Assembly: GCF_030252425.1 (NCBI RefSeq)
Contig: NZ_CP126994.1
Location: 4,025,001 to 4,089,000, forward strand
Direction: 5' to 3'
From: Acidisoma sp. PAMC 29798
GTDB lineage: Bacteria > Pseudomonadota > Alphaproteobacteria > Acetobacterales > Acetobacteraceae
Length of the DNA: 64,000 nucleotides
The stretch's first letter is position 1. Each line of letters starts with the position of its first letter. Shown here piece by piece: positions 61,972 to 64,000 of this stretch. The translations under genes and the position numbers were made by a program. The notes beneath the pieces are model-generated. The model saw only the letters and a program-made list of their open reading frames with translations, searched no databases and was not told the origin of the DNA.

Positions 61972-62069
61972 GACGACCCAGTGCGAGAGAACCAAACGTC
62001 ACTCTTCCTCGCAGGATCCGCCCAAAAGTACAAGCCAAATTCCGCTTGTGGCGGTTGATACATAATACC

Positions 62070-62208
62070 GGACTTTTCCGTAGCACCAGCCCCTCCACTC
62101 GAAGATGGTGCCTCCCATCGCCGTGTAAAGCGCGCCGCCTGCGTATCCGCCTGCACCGTGTGACGGGACGAGCGGCGACCATCCCGTTTGCATCGCCGCC
62201 GCCGTCAT
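62070..62208 (-). pseudogene. Small ORF split by IS1595
   Basis: From ATG 62208: MTAAAMQTGWSPLVPSHGAG, GYAGGALYTAMGGTIFEWRG, WCYGKV, then the IS. If IS1595 and one target copy are removed, the frame continues PITPFPETLMD to a TGA near 60432, nine bases before the lipoprotein ATG at 60423. The restored 57-residue peptide would form an operon with the lipoprotein. No family recognised. Confidence 0.55.
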
Positions 62209-62277
62209 CTTCTGGCTATGATCAATGAGTCCTGAGCCTCGCGGGCAGTGGTCGTTCGGGCTCGCAAACGACCGAGC

Positions 62278-62760
62278 CTAGCGCGCTGTTTCACGCCGAC
62301 GCCCGACACGTGCAGACAGAACCGACACGGATGCGCGCGCGCGATCGACCTCAGAACCCACCACACGGAGCGGCGCGTAGCCCAAAGCATACCAGATGAG
62401 GCCGATATCCATGGTCTTCCCATGGGAAGGCTGAAAGACCGGATGGAGCTGGACCGCATCCCCGCCATTCGCGAAGGCGCCCCGGTTGCCGGAATCGAGG
62501 AAGGTCTCCACCTCCAGCCCCTCCGCTGGGATCACGTCATGCGATGACAGCTCGATATGGTGAACTGAAGGGTACCGCCGGCGGCGATAGTTGCGTCGGC
62601 ACCGATCGCCAGATTGCCCACGACGATCAGGCCGCCGTTGACAACAAGCGTCTCCGCCGTCAGGTCGCCGACGCCGATAGCAAGCCCGCTGCCGAAGCTG
62701 ACGCTGTCTGCGGGCCGGAGTGGGCCGCCGCTCGGGAGCGGCGGTATCGTTGCACATTTC
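62278..62760 (-). pseudogene. Autotransporter-like beta-strand fragment, frameshifted
   Basis: One frame reads DSVSFGSGLAIGVGDLTAET, LVVNGGLIVVGNLAIGADAT, IAAGGTLQFTISS, the Gly/Asn/Val-rich pattern of autotransporter beta-helix passengers. After a slip near 62560 another frame continues VIPAEGLEVETFLDSGNRGA, FANGGDAVQLHPVFQPSHGK to a stop at 62278. No signal or barrel domain is present. Probably a remnant of a surface protein. Confidence 0.4.
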
Positions 62761-62809
62761 GAGTGATCGTTAGCGGATTGAGACCTGTGAAGGAGGGACG
62801 CTTGCTATT

Positions 62810-63109
62810 TCATCTTTGGCGGGGGGCAAGATCCTCGATGTGCCTATCGTAGCCTTCCAGCTGTCTTCGGATAACGGAGCTGCCTGTGTAGCGGCCTAGG
62901 AGGCGCGCAAGCTCCGCGTCCGTTCCGCGGCAATTCTGCGACAGGGCGTCCCTGATCTCAGCACTCCGCACCGGGTCGTCGGACTCCTCGCCCCGGAAAT
63001 GGTCGCAACGATCCCTGCGTGCCACAAAGGCGCCTACGTCCTTGGGAAGATCTGCGGCGAATATGGGCGTAGCGCCCAGCAGGATGAAGAGCACGGTCAG
63101 GCGTATCAC
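62810..63109 (-). CDS. Small exported hypothetical protein
   Basis: 99 residues. Signal peptide MIRLTVLFILLGATPIFA-AD. Mature part LPKDVGAFVARRDRCDHFRG, EESDDPVRSAEIRDALSQNC, RGTDAELARLLGRYTGSSVI has two cysteines likely paired. This pattern (ARRxxCDHFRGE ... CxGTDxxLxxLxxRY) recurs in many proteobacterial periplasmic proteins of unknown function. Divergent from hisG. Confidence 0.75.
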   Translation of the reverse strand: MIRLTVLFILLGATPIFAADLPKDVGAFVARRDRCDHFRGEESDDPVRSAEIRDALSQNCRGTDAELARLLGRYTGSSVIRRQLEGYDRHIEDLAPRQR

Positions 63110-63243
63110 CAGTTCTACCTCTTCAATCGGTCAATCCGCCTCCGAGAGGAGGACAGGCCAAGGGCCGGCTGCCACCCGACCGAAAAGCGCCGATGCGGGG
63201 TGATTTTGCCCCATGGCGCGACCGGTGCTAGAGGCCGCGACAC

Positions 63244-63978
63244 ATGACCCAGTCTCTCGATCGTCTCAAGCCTATGCCGGCCTCTGACGTTCCGTCGCAC
63301 ACCGAATCCGCTGTCGTGGAAGCGGGGGTCGTGATGGCCTTGCCGAAGGGGCGCATCCTCGCGGATTGCGAACCGCTGCTCGCGCGCATGGGCATCACGC
63401 CGCCCGCCGACCTGATCGACGAAGGCAGCCGCCGCCTGCGCTTTCCCACCAACGACCCGGCACTCGACATCGTTCGCGTCCGATCCTTCGATGTCGCCAC
63501 CTTCGTGGCCTTCGGGGGCGCCGATATCGGCATCTGCGGCGCCGATGTGCTCATGGAATTCGACTATGCGGAGATCTATGCCCCGCTCGATCTGGGCATC
63601 GGCCGCTGCCGGGTTTCCGTCGCCGAACCGGCGGCGACGGCGGGCAAGGATGATTCGGCCCGCTGGTCCCGCGTGCGGGTCGCTTCCAAATATCCTAATA
63701 TCGCCCGCCGCCATTTCGCCGCCCGGGGCATCCATGCCGAGGTCGTGCATCTGAGCGGCGCCATGGAACTTGCCCCCAGCCTGGGTCTGGCCCGCCTCAT
63801 CGTCGATCTGGTGCAGACCGGCTCTACGCTCAAAGCCAATGGATTGGTCGAGACGGAGGTGATCGCCGAGGTCACCAGCCGCCTCATCGTCAATCGCGCG
63901 GCGCTGAAGACGCGCCCCGAAGTGATCGGCGCCTGGATCGCCCGCTTCCGCCACGCCCTGGCACAAGGGGCCGCCTGA
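63244..63978 (+). CDS. hisG: ATP phosphoribosyltransferase, short form (HisG)
   Basis: 244 residues. It catalyses ATP + PRPP to phosphoribosyl-ATP, the first step of histidine synthesis, in the cytosol. Motifs: VVMALPKGRILADCEPLLAR, RRLRFPTNDPALDIVRVRSF, VAFGGADIGICGADVLMEFD, RVRVASKYPNIARRHFAARG, GAMELAPSLGLARLIVDLVQ and TGSTLKANGLVE (PRPP loop). The C-terminal regulatory domain of long HisG is absent, so it should need HisZ, not seen here. An N-terminal extension of about 25 residues is possibly a start-site artefact (a later start near MALPKG is conceivable). Its stop overlaps the next ATG. Confidence 0.95.
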   Translation: MTQSLDRLKPMPASDVPSHTESAVVEAGVVMALPKGRILADCEPLLARMGITPPADLIDEGSRRLRFPTNDPALDIVRVRSFDVATFVAFGGADIGICGADVLMEFDYAEIYAPLDLGIGRCRVSVAEPAATAGKDDSARWSRVRVASKYPNIARRHFAARGIHAEVVHLSGAMELAPSLGLARLIVDLVQTGSTLKANGLVETEVIAEVTSRLIVNRAALKTRPEVIGAWIARFRHALAQGAA

Positions 63979-64000
63979 TGCGCCGGCTTGCGACCACCGA
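63978..64000 (+). CDS. hisD: Start of next gene, probably histidinol dehydrogenase
   Basis: ATG at 63978 overlaps the hisG stop (TGATG) and gives MRRLATT before the window ends. hisD commonly follows hisG in alphaproteobacteria and often starts this way. Seven codons are not enough for certainty. Confidence 0.4.

Larger units (their letters stand above)
60476..62069. mobile_element. IS1595-family element with passenger gene
   Basis: Inverted ends: GGTATTATGTATCAACCGCC at 60476 and its complement ending at 62069. The ends are flanked on both sides by the same 10 bases, GGACTTTTCC (60466-60475 and 62070-62079), in direct orientation. This is a target duplication (8 bp is usual, so two bases may belong to the element). 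It carries a transposase (minus) and a passenger ORF (plus) that converge. Confidence 0.88.

Noticed and set aside
60976-62058. Plus-strand frame of 360 codons
   Set aside because: Antisense of the IS1595 transposase; only the minus-strand product has the DDE and zinc motifs.
1-64000. tRNA, rRNA, tmRNA genes and riboswitches
   Set aside because: Scanned by eye for rRNA-like sequence and tRNA TψC arms (GGTTCGAATCC type) with CCA-proximal stems; nothing convincing. A covariance-model search would be needed to exclude small RNAs.

Overview
High-GC alphaproteobacterial DNA, probably from an acetic-acid-bacterium relative (Acetobacteraceae/Rhodospirillales). This placement is inferred from codon use, protein style, the IS families present and the short-form HisG at the right edge. 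No rRNA, tRNA or CRISPR array was seen. Most of the window is an accessory region heavily reworked by insertion sequences. It holds intact or broken elements of the IS3, IS5, IS6, IS21, IS66, IS1595, ISL3, ISKra4 and Tn3 families, with many truncated host genes at their junctions.

Layout. 1-1643: the end of a sugar ABC permease gene with a divergent HTH regulator. 1.8-6.6 kb: IS3, Tn3 and IS6 debris, a frameshifted gene and the tail of an acyl-ligase gene. 6.8-22 kb: an island of mostly exported proteins. It contains a serpin, a TPR protein, a Sel1-repeat lipoprotein with a Gln-rich tail, a LuxR solo, two LprI/DUF1311-like proteins, a DUF3298 (RsiV-like) protein, small secreted proteins and a second Gln-rich lipoprotein. 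I read it as a possible envelope-protection module against proteases and lysozyme. 22.4-24.5 kb: a graveyard with LysR, PrpF, MFS and SLOG-like fragments and one RidA gene.

24.8-35.2 kb: a compact carbohydrate cluster. It has a DeoR regulator and a leftward, translationally coupled operon: binding protein, two permeases, TIM-barrel isomerase, Gfo/Idh oxidoreductase, TIM-barrel isomerase, alpha/beta hydrolase, Rpe-like epimerase and ROK kinase. A second Gfo/Idh gene is divergent. Two Gfo/Idh enzymes, two TIM-barrel enzymes and a ROK kinase match the levoglucosan / 3-keto-glycoside type of oxidation, elimination, hydration and reduction pathway. 35.3-41 kb: more debris (ISL3, DJ-1, LysR, PIMT, IS5, IS21, ISKra4) and one lipoprotein. 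41.2-50.6 kb: a second sugar cluster with a glucose-type ABC transporter (ATPase, two permeases, binding protein), GH3 beta-glucosidase, RidA, a flavin monooxygenase and a divergent LysR. Its ATPase could also serve the first cluster, which has none.

51.5-58.9 kb: an IS cluster (ISKra4, IS66, three copies of an IS6-like element, IS5) enclosing a PLD-like gene and a toxin-first toxin-antitoxin pair. 59.1-62.8 kb: a decayed ScpA-like gene, a lipoprotein, and an IS1595 element carrying a passenger gene that splits a small ORF. 62.8-64 kb: apparently conserved chromosome with a small secreted protein, hisG and the first codons of a gene that is probably hisD.
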